Shown here one piece after another: positions 33,087 to 46,683 of a stretch of DNA of 64,000 nucleotides. The number at the start of each line of letters is the position of its first letter. Within the stretch, counting starts at the first letter, position 1. The stretch comes from Diprion similis (Eukaryota; Arthropoda; Insecta; Hymenoptera; Diprionidae), in the NCBI RefSeq assembly GCF_021155765.1, contig NC_060107.1, positions 1,966,501 through 2,030,500 of the forward strand, written 5' to 3'. The position numbers and the translations under genes are program-made. The notes beneath the pieces are model-generated. The model did no database searches, was not told the DNA's origin, and worked only from the letters and a program-made list of their open reading frames with translations.

Positions 33087-36000
33087 AGATATATCGCGTT
33101 GTTTAAATAAATTCACTGTGAATTAATGCGTGTATGTATACAATAATAAAATAAACACGAACAAGTGTATAGTATAAATGATTAAAAAGTGTAACAGTCG
33201 AGAATATATATCACGTTACTTCTTAATATAGAGAAAAAAAAAAAAACACAAAGAAAGAAAGTAAAAACGGGAGCGCACGTACGAAAAAAAAAAAAAAAAA
33301 AAAATTTAACGAAATACTAAATTATACAATTCTAGAGTAATAATTACTCGATACTGTCGCGAAATATTCTGCGTATTCATTATAAAGATGTAAAAAGTAT
33401 AACGATCGAGGGTTTATATAACGCAGCTGTATAATTGTGGATATATATACAATATATGTATATATAAATTAATCTCGTTCCTCGGCGATGCTGCGGAATA
33501 ACCTGTAAATTATTAATATTTTTTGGAGGGTGAAAACGAGTGCGGGTGACACGTGGCCACCCCTTGAAGTTGGTAATTTTGTGCCTCCTAAATTAGGAAT
33601 CTCGAGCGTGAAGAACCTCGAGAGCAGCTCCGAGTTGTATAATATTGTACATAACGTAAATGTATGATATATATGGGTTATGAAAAGAGGGAGATTCGGC
33701 AACGTCGGATATTGGCTTGTCTATAAAAAATTTGGACAAAATTTTTAAGAGTATAACGAATGTGGGGTTCGTTCGCTTTGGTAAGCTAACTCACCGTAGG
33801 GGGTTTCTTTCTTCGCCATTTTACTCTCTAGGCCAGATTTACCAGACACTGCTGTGCTGGATGTTATTGGCCCCGCTGTTGTCAGCTCCTGAAGTATCGA
33901 ACAGTCTGGCCCTGCCCATCCGTGATTACAGTGGCATTTATTTCTGTTCGTGCATATCTGCGGTGAAATGAGAATAACCAGGTGGTGAGTTGGTACCGAA
34001 AACGGGGTGAGTTCATTCTTTAACCCTTTCAGTCACAAGGGGATACTGAACGTCCAACCTCAAATATTTCTATATCCTAGCCTTATAACTTTTTATTATA
34101 CTTCTCACTTCAGATACGTAATCAGTGACCCCCAAAAACCCCGAGTAACAAGTTTCGGCCAGAATTATTGAATTTTGATAGGTTTTTCGATTTTACATCC
34201 GCCATATTGCACCCGCCATCTTGAATTTAGAAATTATCAAATTCGAACTTCAGATTCGTGATCAGCAACCGCAAAAACCCCCGGGTAACGGGTTTCGATA
34301 GTTAACCCGATTATACATTCGCCATATTGCATCCGCCATCTTGCATTTAGAAATTAACCCCAAAAACCAGCGAGTGTCCAACAAGTTTCGGCTAGAATCA
34401 TCGAATTTGGATAGTTTTTTCAACTTTACATCCACCGTATTGGAACCACCATCTTGGATGTAGAAATTATGAAATTCTATCTTCAGATCCGTGATCAGCA
34501 ACCGCAACAACCTCCGGGTAACAGGTTTCGGCCAGAATCATCGAATTTGGATAGTTTTTTCAATTTTACATCCGCCATATTGCATCCGCCATCTTGGATT
34601 TAGAAATGATCAAATTCGAACTTCAGATCGGTGATCAGCGACCTCAAAAACTCTCGCGCGTAAAAATTCCAGCCAAAATATTAAGGGAAAAATGTGTGAC
34701 CGAAAGGGTTAGCCATCAGATCAATGGACTACTCACTCCTTTTCCAGAGCATTCGTTGTCGTCACGATTTGTAGGACATTTGCCAGTATGCTCGTGTGGA
34801 AAGCGACTGGTGCATGTCTGATTGACGCATATCTGTAATTGGAAGTTGAAATTTTTGTCGCCTGTTATTTTCAACCCTGTATTAACTACAATTACGACTT
34901 TTTTTTCTTCTCACCAGATTGTCGCCGCACGTTGTCCCGTCTCTGACCAGACCCATGTCCGGCATTTCAGAGCCCTCAACGGTTCCTGTTGTCGACCTGA
35001 AAGCAACCGAGGAACAACAATAACGAACGGTAAATATGATAAGAGGCCAGTTTTACATCCTCTCAATGGCGCTCGCAGTGAATTAAACTCACTTGCACTC
35101 GTAGTCTTGACCCTTTATGCTGATTATCGTTCTCGAGTAAAGCTGATCCATGCCGGAAATCACCGGCTGCTTATTGCCGGATTGACACTGCAGCGAACCG
35201 CAATGAATGTTCCTGGAAATCGACGTGGTTTGATGATTAATGTGTTCACGTGTACAGTGTGACTCTCAGTTACATTAACTACGAATCATAAAAGTTGGGA
35301 GATCGTACAGTATAATCATGATGGCTGCTAAAACAGGCTGATTTCCTTTATCCTGACTTCTTTATCCGACCTACCAGTTTTCCCCGACAAAGAAGGTATC
35401 CCAGGACGATCTGTCAGATCTGATTTCTTTTTACGCGATACATATTTCTTTTTCATCTGCTATTAAACACTTCAAGATGATGAAACCACCCTCCAAAGTA
35501 AGGCATATCAAGTGGCGATTTGGCAGTTTCTTTTTTTATTTTGTTATTGAGAAAATCACACTTTTTATTACTCGTTTTGAGCAAACCTCTTCCACTTGGA
35601 TTGGTTGAAAAGTATGGAGTTCTTGTGGGTGAAACTGCGATATCATTCCTTGACATGCCTAACTTTATAGAGTGGTTTCATCCTCTTAAAGTGTTTAATG
35701 GCAGGTGAAAAAAAATACGTGTCGTTTAGTTTTTGATCAACTATAACATATTAAGAAAGAAATGAAATCGGAGATGTCGATCTGGGATGCCTTATCCTTG
35801 TCAGTCAGTATGACCACCGTGAAATGCTATTTGTGACGATGACATTCCAGTGAAATGTCGAACGAAAAAAGATCCTCCAACTTTCGATTCGTATAGTCTA
35901 TGGAGCAGCGACTTACTCTGCCTCGCACTTGACCAGATGACCACTCGAGTCGGTACCGCAATGGCCGTTTATCGCCCCCTTGGAATTGAACTGCTCAAAG

Positions 36001-39000
36001 CACTGTTTGTCGGCGGCGATACCGCCGTATCCCCAGACCTGTTCGCACTGTAGATTAAGGGCCGGGCAAACCCCGTCGAAACAATATCCGCCGTTGTTGT
36101 CGCAGGGGCTTCCGTTTTTCTTGTAGACGTCGACCGGACACTGGCCCGATTCACCGGAACACACCTCGGAGAGGTCGCACTCGTTTGTTGACTCTCGGCA
36201 AACGACGCCCCGAGCACGAAGCTGAATCGATACAACGTCAAATTACACATGATACCCGGTTGACGTCGGTGTCTCGTCTGCCTGATTCCATCGTCTTACA
36301 CCCTACCGGACGTGTAACGAGCATTCATTACCGTAACGAGATACCGTCACGTTTTGGTATCCCAAAATCCCAGAATCTCTGCGAGAACATTCGGCGGGAT
36401 TTCGCGCACCCTGAACCTGATATTCTAAAAATCAATCTGGAATAATGTACAGGGTGTCCCAGAATTCACGCAAGAAATAGTTTTGATAGAAATTTTTAGG
36501 TTAAGAATTAAAAATTAACATTTTTTTTTTTTTTCTTCTATTTATGAAGTATGCAGTACAGGTTATATGATAGGTACGCATAATTTTTGCATAAATGTGG
36601 CTGAATTTCGTTGATACCAGCGCTCAATTTCCTCGTTCAAGACGTGGATGGTTGTGATGGGCTTGACGGCATAAACCTAAGACTTTAAAGATCCCCGCAG
36701 AAAAAGGAAAAGGGCCAACGGCGTTAAATCGCGTGATCTGGGCGGTGAATTCTGATCACCAAAGTGAAAAATTGAAGGTGTAAGAAAATTTCAACGAAAG
36801 AGGTGCGCACGTGCCAGCAAAGTAACCCTTCGGGAGACCATTTACCCGATACCTATCCCATTCCACACATAACCCTGAACTCTATACTCCCTGAATCAAA
36901 GAAAAAAAAAAAAAAAAAAAGAATGTAAACTTTTACTTAAAAACCTGTGTTTTCTATCAAAATTACTTGTTGCTTGAATTTTGGGACACCCTGTAGACGT
37001 GTCTATGTACCTTCAGATGTCAATCGTGTATACATAGAGGTATACATATATACCTACGTACGACGGATACAGAGAGGAAATTCTCTTATGCGTCGTCGGA
37101 ATGAATTTACACATCGACAAATTGACGTCACTACACCCCATCCCATCCCATCCCCTCGGTGCCCCTCCTCCGCGGTTTTATATCTATATCTATAGGTATG
37201 TATATATAGGTTATGTATAAACTGGATACACAGAATTGATTGTAGAGGGTAAAAGCAAAATTTCTCTGCACGGAAACCAGCGACACGATTCGACGGATGG
37301 AAGTCAATTATAGCCTCTATAATTCCTCCCTCTGATTGTGAACGTTGTTGAATTTTCGAGCAATTATAAATCCCTCCCTGCCCCCCATCCCCATCCCCAT
37401 CCCCATCCTCGTCACCCCTTCTCACCCCTTCTTTCGTTTCCTTCGCCACTTACTGCTGGCAGAAGCTTCCTTTATACCTACCATATACATGTATATATAG
37501 GTATCCAAGGAAACTTATATCATCGTCAGGATATACTATACATAAAGTCCATGCACGCGATGTGTCGGTCGGGAAAATTTGTGACAAGCTTTGATAATAA
37601 CGCGGTATTGGTTGTCACCATTCGACAGGTGATCATATTTCGATAATTTTTTCCCTCCCCTCCCCCCTCCGTCGATAGATACACGATGAAAATTATTGCA
37701 GTGAGATTTGATGCCGATATAGCGATTGATTGATTGATTAGGTATAATACCTATAATATTATGGATTTATTGTCAGTTGTTCTCACCTTGCAGTTGTCAC
37801 AGCACGGACCTCCAGCGCATTCCGCTTCGGAAGTTAGTTTGCAGGTGATCGGATCACAGCAAGGATCTTTTTCGTGGCAATTTTCTATCGTACCGCAATC
37901 GCAGTCTTCACCGTCGTCGATTTTCTTGTTACCACAAGTCCCCGTCACCGACGATGCCAGCTATGAAATGATAACGTCATAGTTGTGGTTAATAAAATAA
38001 AAAATAAAAGTCAAAAAAATAAAAAGAGAAAACTCGTGCGAGATACAGGTATTAATGGTATTACAATAAAAGAAGAAAAAGAAGAAGAAGAAAGGAAAAA
38101 TAAAAATAAACATAAGAGCATCGTGCGGGAGTAGCTACTTTAACGGTTTACCGTTTTTTAATGTCTTCTGCGCAAGGAGAAGTGGGAAGTGGACGTAAAC
38201 CAAAGGTCTCTAAATCGTGTTGTCTGTTTTTATCACACCTCCTATCTCGTCGTAAAATTGAGTCTACATACCGTGCAAAGAGTGAAAAAGAAAAAAAGAA
38301 GAAAAAAATAAAGCAAAAAACCAAATAAACAAACACAAAAACAGAGAGAAGGGGGCTGCCGAGCCGTAAGAGCTGGCGAACTAAAAAACCTTTTAAATAA
38401 CCCCTTTTCACCGCAGTCTGTATTTAAGCAGCGGCAGCATGCAGTGCGGAATGGGCGAAAGTTTATAGATCGTGAAAAAATTTATTTCTAGTGCGAAGGG
38501 GTTGCTGTATTATTATTTTTATTATTGATGTTATTGTTATTATTATTGTAACCACTGCATAGCCGAGGCCAGAATGATGGAGTAAAAATAACGTAGGATA
38601 AAGAAAACTATAATCATAGGTATAATGTCAATGAAACCTTTATAACGTGATCTGAGACCGTAAATTCAGATATGGATGTGTATCTACAGATTTATGATAT
38701 ATGGACGATAAATTACCTCGTTTGGTTTGTTGAGAAGACAAATACCGTGGCCTTGTCTCAACGCGTCTTCGTAGTCCGATTTACTGCATCCGGAAAATTT
38801 ATAAGGTTGAACATTTTCCAGGCCTACTATCGACTGGGCCATTATACAACCGTGCCAGTCCTTGCAGACGCATTGCTCTCCTGAAAATTATGAAAAAACA
38901 AAGGAACAGAAATGGAAAAAGAAAAAATGTAAAATATGATCATCGATCCGAGCTTAAAGGGATGGGAGAAAAACTTTCCAACTACTTATTGTTAGTCCTC

Positions 39001-40918
39001 TTCATATATATGATTGTTCGAACTTACTCCCGTTGTCGTGACGCATTCCGATGTTGTGGCCAATCATATGGGCCATCGTACCGGCCACTAGGTGAGGCTC
39101 GTAACTGTTCAGGTCGACGCTTATTCCCACCGAGGTGTCTGAACATACCGTTTCCGGTACCGCGATGCCCGATTCTCCGTGGAATGTTTCGCCCCTAATC
39201 GAAGAAATTTTTGTGTAAGGAACATGACGGATGTGTACATTAGGATTGTCGTTAAATGGAAGATCATGTTGGATGATCATGAATCGGCTCCGAGTGTAAA
39301 AAAAATTGCCCTATAATTTTTTCAGATTTCCATTCCCAGTCGTATTTTATACTTTTTTTTTTTTAAATCTTCGTTCAATTTCGAATCGTCGTTACGTTCG
39401 ATTGTACAGGAATTTCATTTTAGTGCTCAAGAATTAAGTACAAAAAAAAAAAAAAAAAAAAAAAAAAGGCCAGCAGGGGGACTCAGAGTTCGAAATAAAA
39501 TGCCGAAAAATTAAAGATTCGTTTTTTTTTTATATTTAAAGCCGATCTACGACGATCCAACATTCAAATTATGCTTACGTAAGTAGCTGCGTAGTGTCCT
39601 TCTCAACCCTGAAAAGTCTCCTCTTTGTATAATCGCTGAAGTTCTCAAGTGCCTTATTTATTTCGCTGCTCTTGTTTATCGACGCCTTGTTACCTCCTAG
39701 CCACGTTTCTATGTAGACTACAGACACTCTTGTGTTCAGGGTGCGAAAGTACTGTCGAGAATAACGGAAAAATGGAATTTCAAGATAAGTTGATCATCAG
39801 CTGCAATCTGGATTATCACAGTTGAATCCTGAGGTTCAACCGAATTTGAGTAACGATACATCCATTGATTGTGTTTGCGGGTGTTGAGAAGGGGATACAA
39901 GTGGCTTAAAAATGGCCATGATAGCCAGATCTCGAACTTATCGTTCTCACACTGGAACCTCCAAGTTTATAAAGAAAAAAAAGAAGAATCTCCAATTCAA
40001 ATTTCGAATTACAGATTTTTTTTTATTTCGAAACAGTGTAATAGATCCACTATTACAAATGTTGAAAGTCTGACGTTGGATTCGTTATCGATGATCCAAA
40101 AAATATCCTTCTACGAAAATCGGAATATTTAAAAAAAATTTTCCGACATATTGGATTTCGCGATCTGACTTCAGATTCGTAATTTGTGTTTGATTTCTTG
40201 GAATTCTGTTATTTAAATAATTGAAAAGGTCGATGTCTATAGTGAAAACTCATCTCTTAATTTTCGTCGCGATTGTAATGGCTTCCTTTTATCTCTGGAG
40301 ACAGAGAAACGGACCGTTAAAAATTGCGAAACAACTCACCAAATCTGCAATGTTTGCAACCTGTATCGCGTCGTAGACGACTTGCATTCTCGTGCTGCCA
40401 TTCCTCTTGTCAAACTGCAAGCAATATCCGGATTAGCACGTACCTTGGAGTCGAATTAGTCGAACGATTGCACAACCGACCCACTAATGATTGGGCATTA
40501 TTCGAGTGTGATCGTCTTTTCATTCCCATTTTCAATTTCGATTCTACATTGCATCGTATATACGTATATATTCTTCTACATCACCTACCATGGCCTTGTC
40601 GATTATCATGGCTGTTTCGATGTACTTCGTTGCCTCGCGAACGTCACGTTTGTACCGTGTAAATGTGTCTTCGGAAAGGCCGAGGATATGTTTTTGCCGA
40701 CGATTTTTTGGCGGACGATTATTAACCAGATTTGCGCAGCCTTTGTTAGCCTTTGTACGAGCTTCAAATATGACGTGTGGATGTTTCTGCTAAAAGAGAG
40801 GCACGTATATAGTCTACATTCTATGGTTCATTTTCCACGCATGATCGTTATTTTCTACTGTTATACTATAATTAATTAGCTTCTTCAAATACTCTGGCAA
40901 TTGGTCAACTACGTTCTC

Positions 40919-40967
<49 letters not shown>

Positions 40968-43900
40968 CTTGTCAAGTAATCAATGTCAATTACGTAAAAA
41001 CGTTTCTGAAAACCCATAAAACTCCTCTCTATCGAGGTATTTTTATTTTTTTTTGTACAGGCTATAAACTCGCGGCTGCCTCGAATCTTGATGCGACTAA
41101 ACACTCGAAGAGAACTGTTATCTGGGAATTTTCTTTCTTCCTTTATATCTTGTTTTCCAAACATTATTACGCAGAATCGTTGTGTGAGTATACATGGTGT
41201 GCCTATAGAACTTCTACGACACGCCCCTTTCTTCGAGATTAAAACCTTTAAGTGAGATGTGTACCAACCGTATAAAGAAATCCCTATATTGTTAGGGAAT
41301 TATTTTTCTGGAAAACGCTACCCTGCTCGGTAATACCATCATGTATAGTTGAGTTGTGAGTTATTTAAAGTCTCGCTCATTTTTTTCCCCACGCAGATTC
41401 AACGTCACAACAATTAATTACCACCAATCTAGGGTATTTTGGCGCCGTTGGTAGACGTCTTACTTAAGTCCAGTTTAGTGCGAGAGAGAAACTTTTTTTT
41501 AACAAAGAAGCTGCACTCATAGGCACACCATGTATACTCTCACCACGCGTACAATCGAAGATTGTGATTGTGGGTTGAGAATTCTACTCGTTCGATTTTA
41601 CTGACCGACATATCACCGCCGTAGAAAGGATGCATGACGAATGTTTCGTTGCCTAGATGAATAACACCGCTCACACCGTCGCAGGTATGAAAAGCCGCAC
41701 TTGCTCCCGGGTAATCCTTGACCGTTCCATGATAAAAACAATGCTCGATTTCCTGTCAAGTAGAAAATTAATTTTAATAGAGTAATTTTTCATTGAAAAA
41801 AAAAAAATAAATAAAAAAAAAAAATAAAGAAATAAAATAATTTTATAATTACCTACATCTAACGGGAAATTGAAAAGATTTTTGCAAAAATTAAAAAATA
41901 ACTCTTATCTATTTTTGTATTTTTGTATTTTTTCCTCCTATTATTACTGACTTTTTTTTATATTACAATTATTCTCTGCTTCATACGTGGCGTATAATAA
42001 ATGTGTAAAAACAATATCACGCGAATGTCTTACGTACCTGATTCGATACTTGTTCCACACCGCTTGGCAAAAAGTGCTTCTGCATCAAATTTGGAGCTAA
42101 GAGTTGCCTGTAACCAGGTACAATGTGTTGTATTGCTCGTTTTCCTTTTTTTTCGAATTTATTATATACAATTGTGAAATTTTAAAAATCTTAATTTCAT
42201 TATACTTTCTGCAATGATTATATCATAACGACAAAGAATAGAAATTGGATTTAGACAGCTGGTACTGTGTATAAAACTTATACAACAGAGAAAACAAGAA
42301 TAAAAAATAGAAAAACAACATGTCTTGTAATTAATGCTTCGTACATAATAATAATGTTAATAATCAAATACAGAAACTACAATTATATTTCGAATTTTTT
42401 ATTTTAATTCCTTCTAAAATAAAACCAGCTTTTCTACCGATATAATAAACGCGTTAAATAATTCTAACCCTTTCCCTCGTCTTTCTCGTCATCCGTCGGT
42501 TTGACGTTAACGAACAGGCTTCGAAATTAATTACAGCGAATAATAGTCACGGCGCAGTAAATAATAATAATATAATATACGCCGCGGTAATAAATGTCAA
42601 GTAAGATTTTTCCACGCGTAATAAACTGAGAGAGAAAGAGAGAGGGATAGAAATAAATATAAAGAAATAACAATAAAAATGATAGCGTATAATTTAAGTA
42701 TAGAATTAATAATTTTCGTTAATTTCTTACGTATTTAATTCTAAGTCTAGACGAAATTTATGGTTGAAGGCCTTGAGAAGAATGGACGTCCGATGATAGT
42801 GTTTTCCCGTCTGAAAATGTAAAGGGTTATGGGAAAAAAAAAACGAAAGTTTATTACAAGCCAGCGAGAATTTGAAAGACAATATTGAAACTAAATATCC
42901 TTACGCGTGATCGTCCTCTTTGATTCTGATAGCTGTTGTCTCCCACGTGTCCGTTTCTCGGTGGGTTCTAAAATTCATTGTGTATAAGGCTAATGAGATT
43001 TTTTTACACATAATAAGAATATATAGGCTTTTATTAGTACAGGGTGTATAACGTAAGAGAAATGAGAGGCTTTGTACACCAAATGGATTCCCTGCAGCGC
43101 TTCGCCAGCAGATAGGCAACCAGCATGACGTATAATCATTTTGCTGATAATGGAATGAGGTAACCTGGTGAAAATGATTTCTACGATTTTCTACGATTTT
43201 TTAAGGAAATTGGGAAATTTCTTTTTTCGAGTAAAAAATCTACAAGACAATGCAATTTTTAAAAACTATCCATATTTATAATTTTCTATAAAATAGTACG
43301 AGATCTTTCAATTTCTGTAAAAAAAAAAAAAAGAAAAAAAAAAAATACGCAGTGGGTGGCATTTTCATAATTACAGGGCATCGTTTTCAATTTCTTAAAA
43401 GATTCTACACCTCGGCTGGTAAGTCGAACGAGGATATATTTTCAGTAATGGTAGTACAGGTTTAAAATGTAACTACGTACTTCGGTTGCCTGTCTTCAGG
43501 CGAAGGAACGGGAACCTTCATGGAAATTACATACAAAATCTTATATACTATGTACAATGTATGTACATTGTATAGATTTGAATATCGTATGTTATATACA
43601 TATATATGTATATTAGTTCACACAGTATAACATCTTTCAGCGACGTCATCGTGGATAAAAATATAATCGTTGAGAGCTGCCTTGTGGATGCAGAGAAGTG
43701 AAGTGAAGTGAAGTGAAGTGAAGAAGCTATCGTACGATGTATATGGTGCATGCATGTATATAAAACTATGTATGAATGTACGTGTATACATATATTATAC
43801 GTCGAAGAAAAAGGCTAGAACTGACAGATGTATCGACTTTCCGACAAAGCCACGTTCAACGTCGTCTCAATATCGTGCTAGATAGCAAAGAAAAACTTCT

Positions 43901-46648
43901 CCTCCTCGCTGATACCTGTAACTTTTCCCCTTTCCCCCCTCCTTCCTTCCTTCCTTCCTTCCTTCTTTCCTTCCTTCTATTCTCTTTTTTTTTTCTTCTT
44001 TCTATATACGTTACTATCTCGATCTTTTTTACTGTCGCATCTCGTGTCTTTTTCTATGTATGTCTTCACATGTATATGTATGTATACGTATACAGTTTCT
44101 TAAAGTTTTTTTACTGCACGTATTGGATTACCACGGCAGTATCTTTTCTTCATGGGGACCATTGGGAATTACAACGAACGTATGTCCCTTTTATTCCGAC
44201 TACGCGCGATCCTCGCTGTACTAAACTTTCCGATTTACTCTAGTCGAAGACAACCTTTTCTAACCTCTTCTTCTTCCATTTATCAGATAGTGGGATATAA
44301 CGGATTTTTTAGCGTTTCAAGGAATGCAGTGTAGTTATCAAATAGATTAATCTCGGTATAGCGATCCGTTTCTTTTTCCTCAAAGAACACGCATTCGTGA
44401 CTAATGGCTAATAAATTAGGGATGGGCATTACCGACCGAGTCGAAAATTCGTACCGTAAACACACTGTTTTCTTTCTTTTTTCTTTTTTCTTTTTTTTTT
44501 TTTAACCCTCGTAGCGAAATATTTTCAAACTTTAGATAATTATAGGTACTAAATAAATTTTCACATTTTGATTCATGGCTGATCGTTGAATAAAAAGTTT
44601 GGGAACTCAATAGAAATATTCATCTCTAAATATATACCGTTTTCAAAATATTTTTCTCTCATACTTTGAGGTTATGGTTGAATTCCAACGATCGATATGT
44701 GTTACACCTGTTTCTTCGTCGATTTTACGAACTTTAATTATACAGGTATAATGGACCTTTCAGATTTCCGGCAATTTGCTAGCGTAGGTACGATTTTCTG
44801 AATATGTCGGTAAAACAGGAAAATCCTACACAACAGTATCATCTCAACAACATCATGATGTACATACATACACAAATACAAACTAGACTTAATAATAATG
44901 AATTAATATTCTCACCTTGGCCCCAACTTCTCTTGTGGATATTCCCATTTTCTCGTGATGCCGCAACTGGACCGGGTATATTATCTGATAGTAATGAGCC
45001 CCGATATTTCGTACTAGCTCTTGGTTTTGTCTATATTCGCGTAGTAATCTCTCAACCTCGCCTGAAACAAATAATACACATTATAATTTACACGCCTTAT
45101 TATTATACAATTTCATTCATTCATTTGTTCGGTAAGATATTAAAATGGAACGAAGCCACCTCGGCGCCTGAGGTTAGGCAACCGGGCTTTTCATTCTCAT
45201 TCCCCGTGAGATGGCGAATTGTAACTCCGGTTGCCTATCGGCAGGCGCCGAGATGGCTCGTTTCCATACTTGGATTCGTATATCGGTACGAATCTACCGC
45301 TTCATAATGATTCATTTCTTCGATCTCTCGTAAACTCGGTGAGTGAAGTGATGCTGCTATATACCTATATTCAACGTGTCTATCTTCACGTCTCTTTCCT
45401 CTTTTGCTTTTCTCTTATTTTCTTCGATTGTTTTTTTTTTTTCTTCTTTCTTTCTACCTTTTTTTCTTTTTCTTTTTCTTTCCCTTTCTTTATATCTATC
45501 CATTTCCTCCTCTCCTTTACCCGTAACAACACACTTTCGAGCACCTCTGAGCTCCCACATTAATCACTCAAGTTGAAGCTTCTCTGTCCGTCTATATACA
45601 CACACAAACATGTATATGCATCATATTTATATACATTATACGTGTATACGTATGTCGTATGAATCATGTATTGCGTACATATGTATATACTTGGAATTCG
45701 TACCCATCCGATTCTCACCGATACCCTTGTCTGTCCTTTTGTAGATCTGCTGCCAGGTATTACCTCATAGTTTATACCCTTATAATCTCGCATGTATATA
45801 TGTACATATATATATATATATATGTATACCTATAATACCAACGTCAAAAATCCATCGGCAAAATATCTTCTACACCCTGCAGCATGTCTTTATAATCAAT
45901 GTCGTTCTCTCTCTACATCGCTTATATACCGCGGAATATATAAATTTCAAAAGAATAACTGTGCCAAATTCTTGTACATATCGTTCTATATATTGTAGCA
46001 CACATAGCATATATGTATGTACATTGTAAGTATACTTATAGACGTCAGACTTTTCTCTTCATACTATACTACTTATACCTTGATAAAAATGAATTGAAAA
46101 ATTTTGCTACCGCTGATCATCGCTCTTTAAGTTATGAATTATAGGTGCTATAAAGGGTTTTTTAATATCATGTACATAATAAATATGTCGTGTTATGTGT
46201 AGAATGATGTAGACTATAGTGTAAGTATAATTTCGAACGTTGTAATTAATATAGGTATACGTGACCGTGCAGCCTAACGAAACTAGTTTACGATTATTTT
46301 TCACACTTTTTTCTCTGCTTCTTGTGAATTCTTATTTTTTTTCCTCTCCTTCTCTCTCTCACTCGCTGAGTGCTGCATTTGGTTTTAGTCTTTTGCTTTT
46401 TTCTCTTCAATTAATTTTCCCCACGAAGTAGGTCAACGGTCGGTATAACTTTTTCATGATATATTATTCTATTTATTTATTTATTTAATTTACTTTAATT
46501 CTGATTTTTTCTTTCTGCTTTCCTCCGTATGCGATTTGAAAATGACAATATAAAAAGGAGTTGATTATTGAACGGAGCAATGAAAATAAGCGCAAGTAAT
46601 ATGATGGACAGAATTAGTTGGGTAACCAAGAAAAATCTATATAATACC

Positions 46649-46683
<35 letters not shown>

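Noticed and set aside
34023-34709. Tandem units considered as a satellite array
   Set aside because: Bounded by matching terminal inverted repeats and TA on each side, so better read as the interior of one transposon.
37381-37408. (CCCCAT)n array considered as telomere-like or CRISPR-like
   Set aside because: Only about four short units with no spacers; a simple microsatellite.
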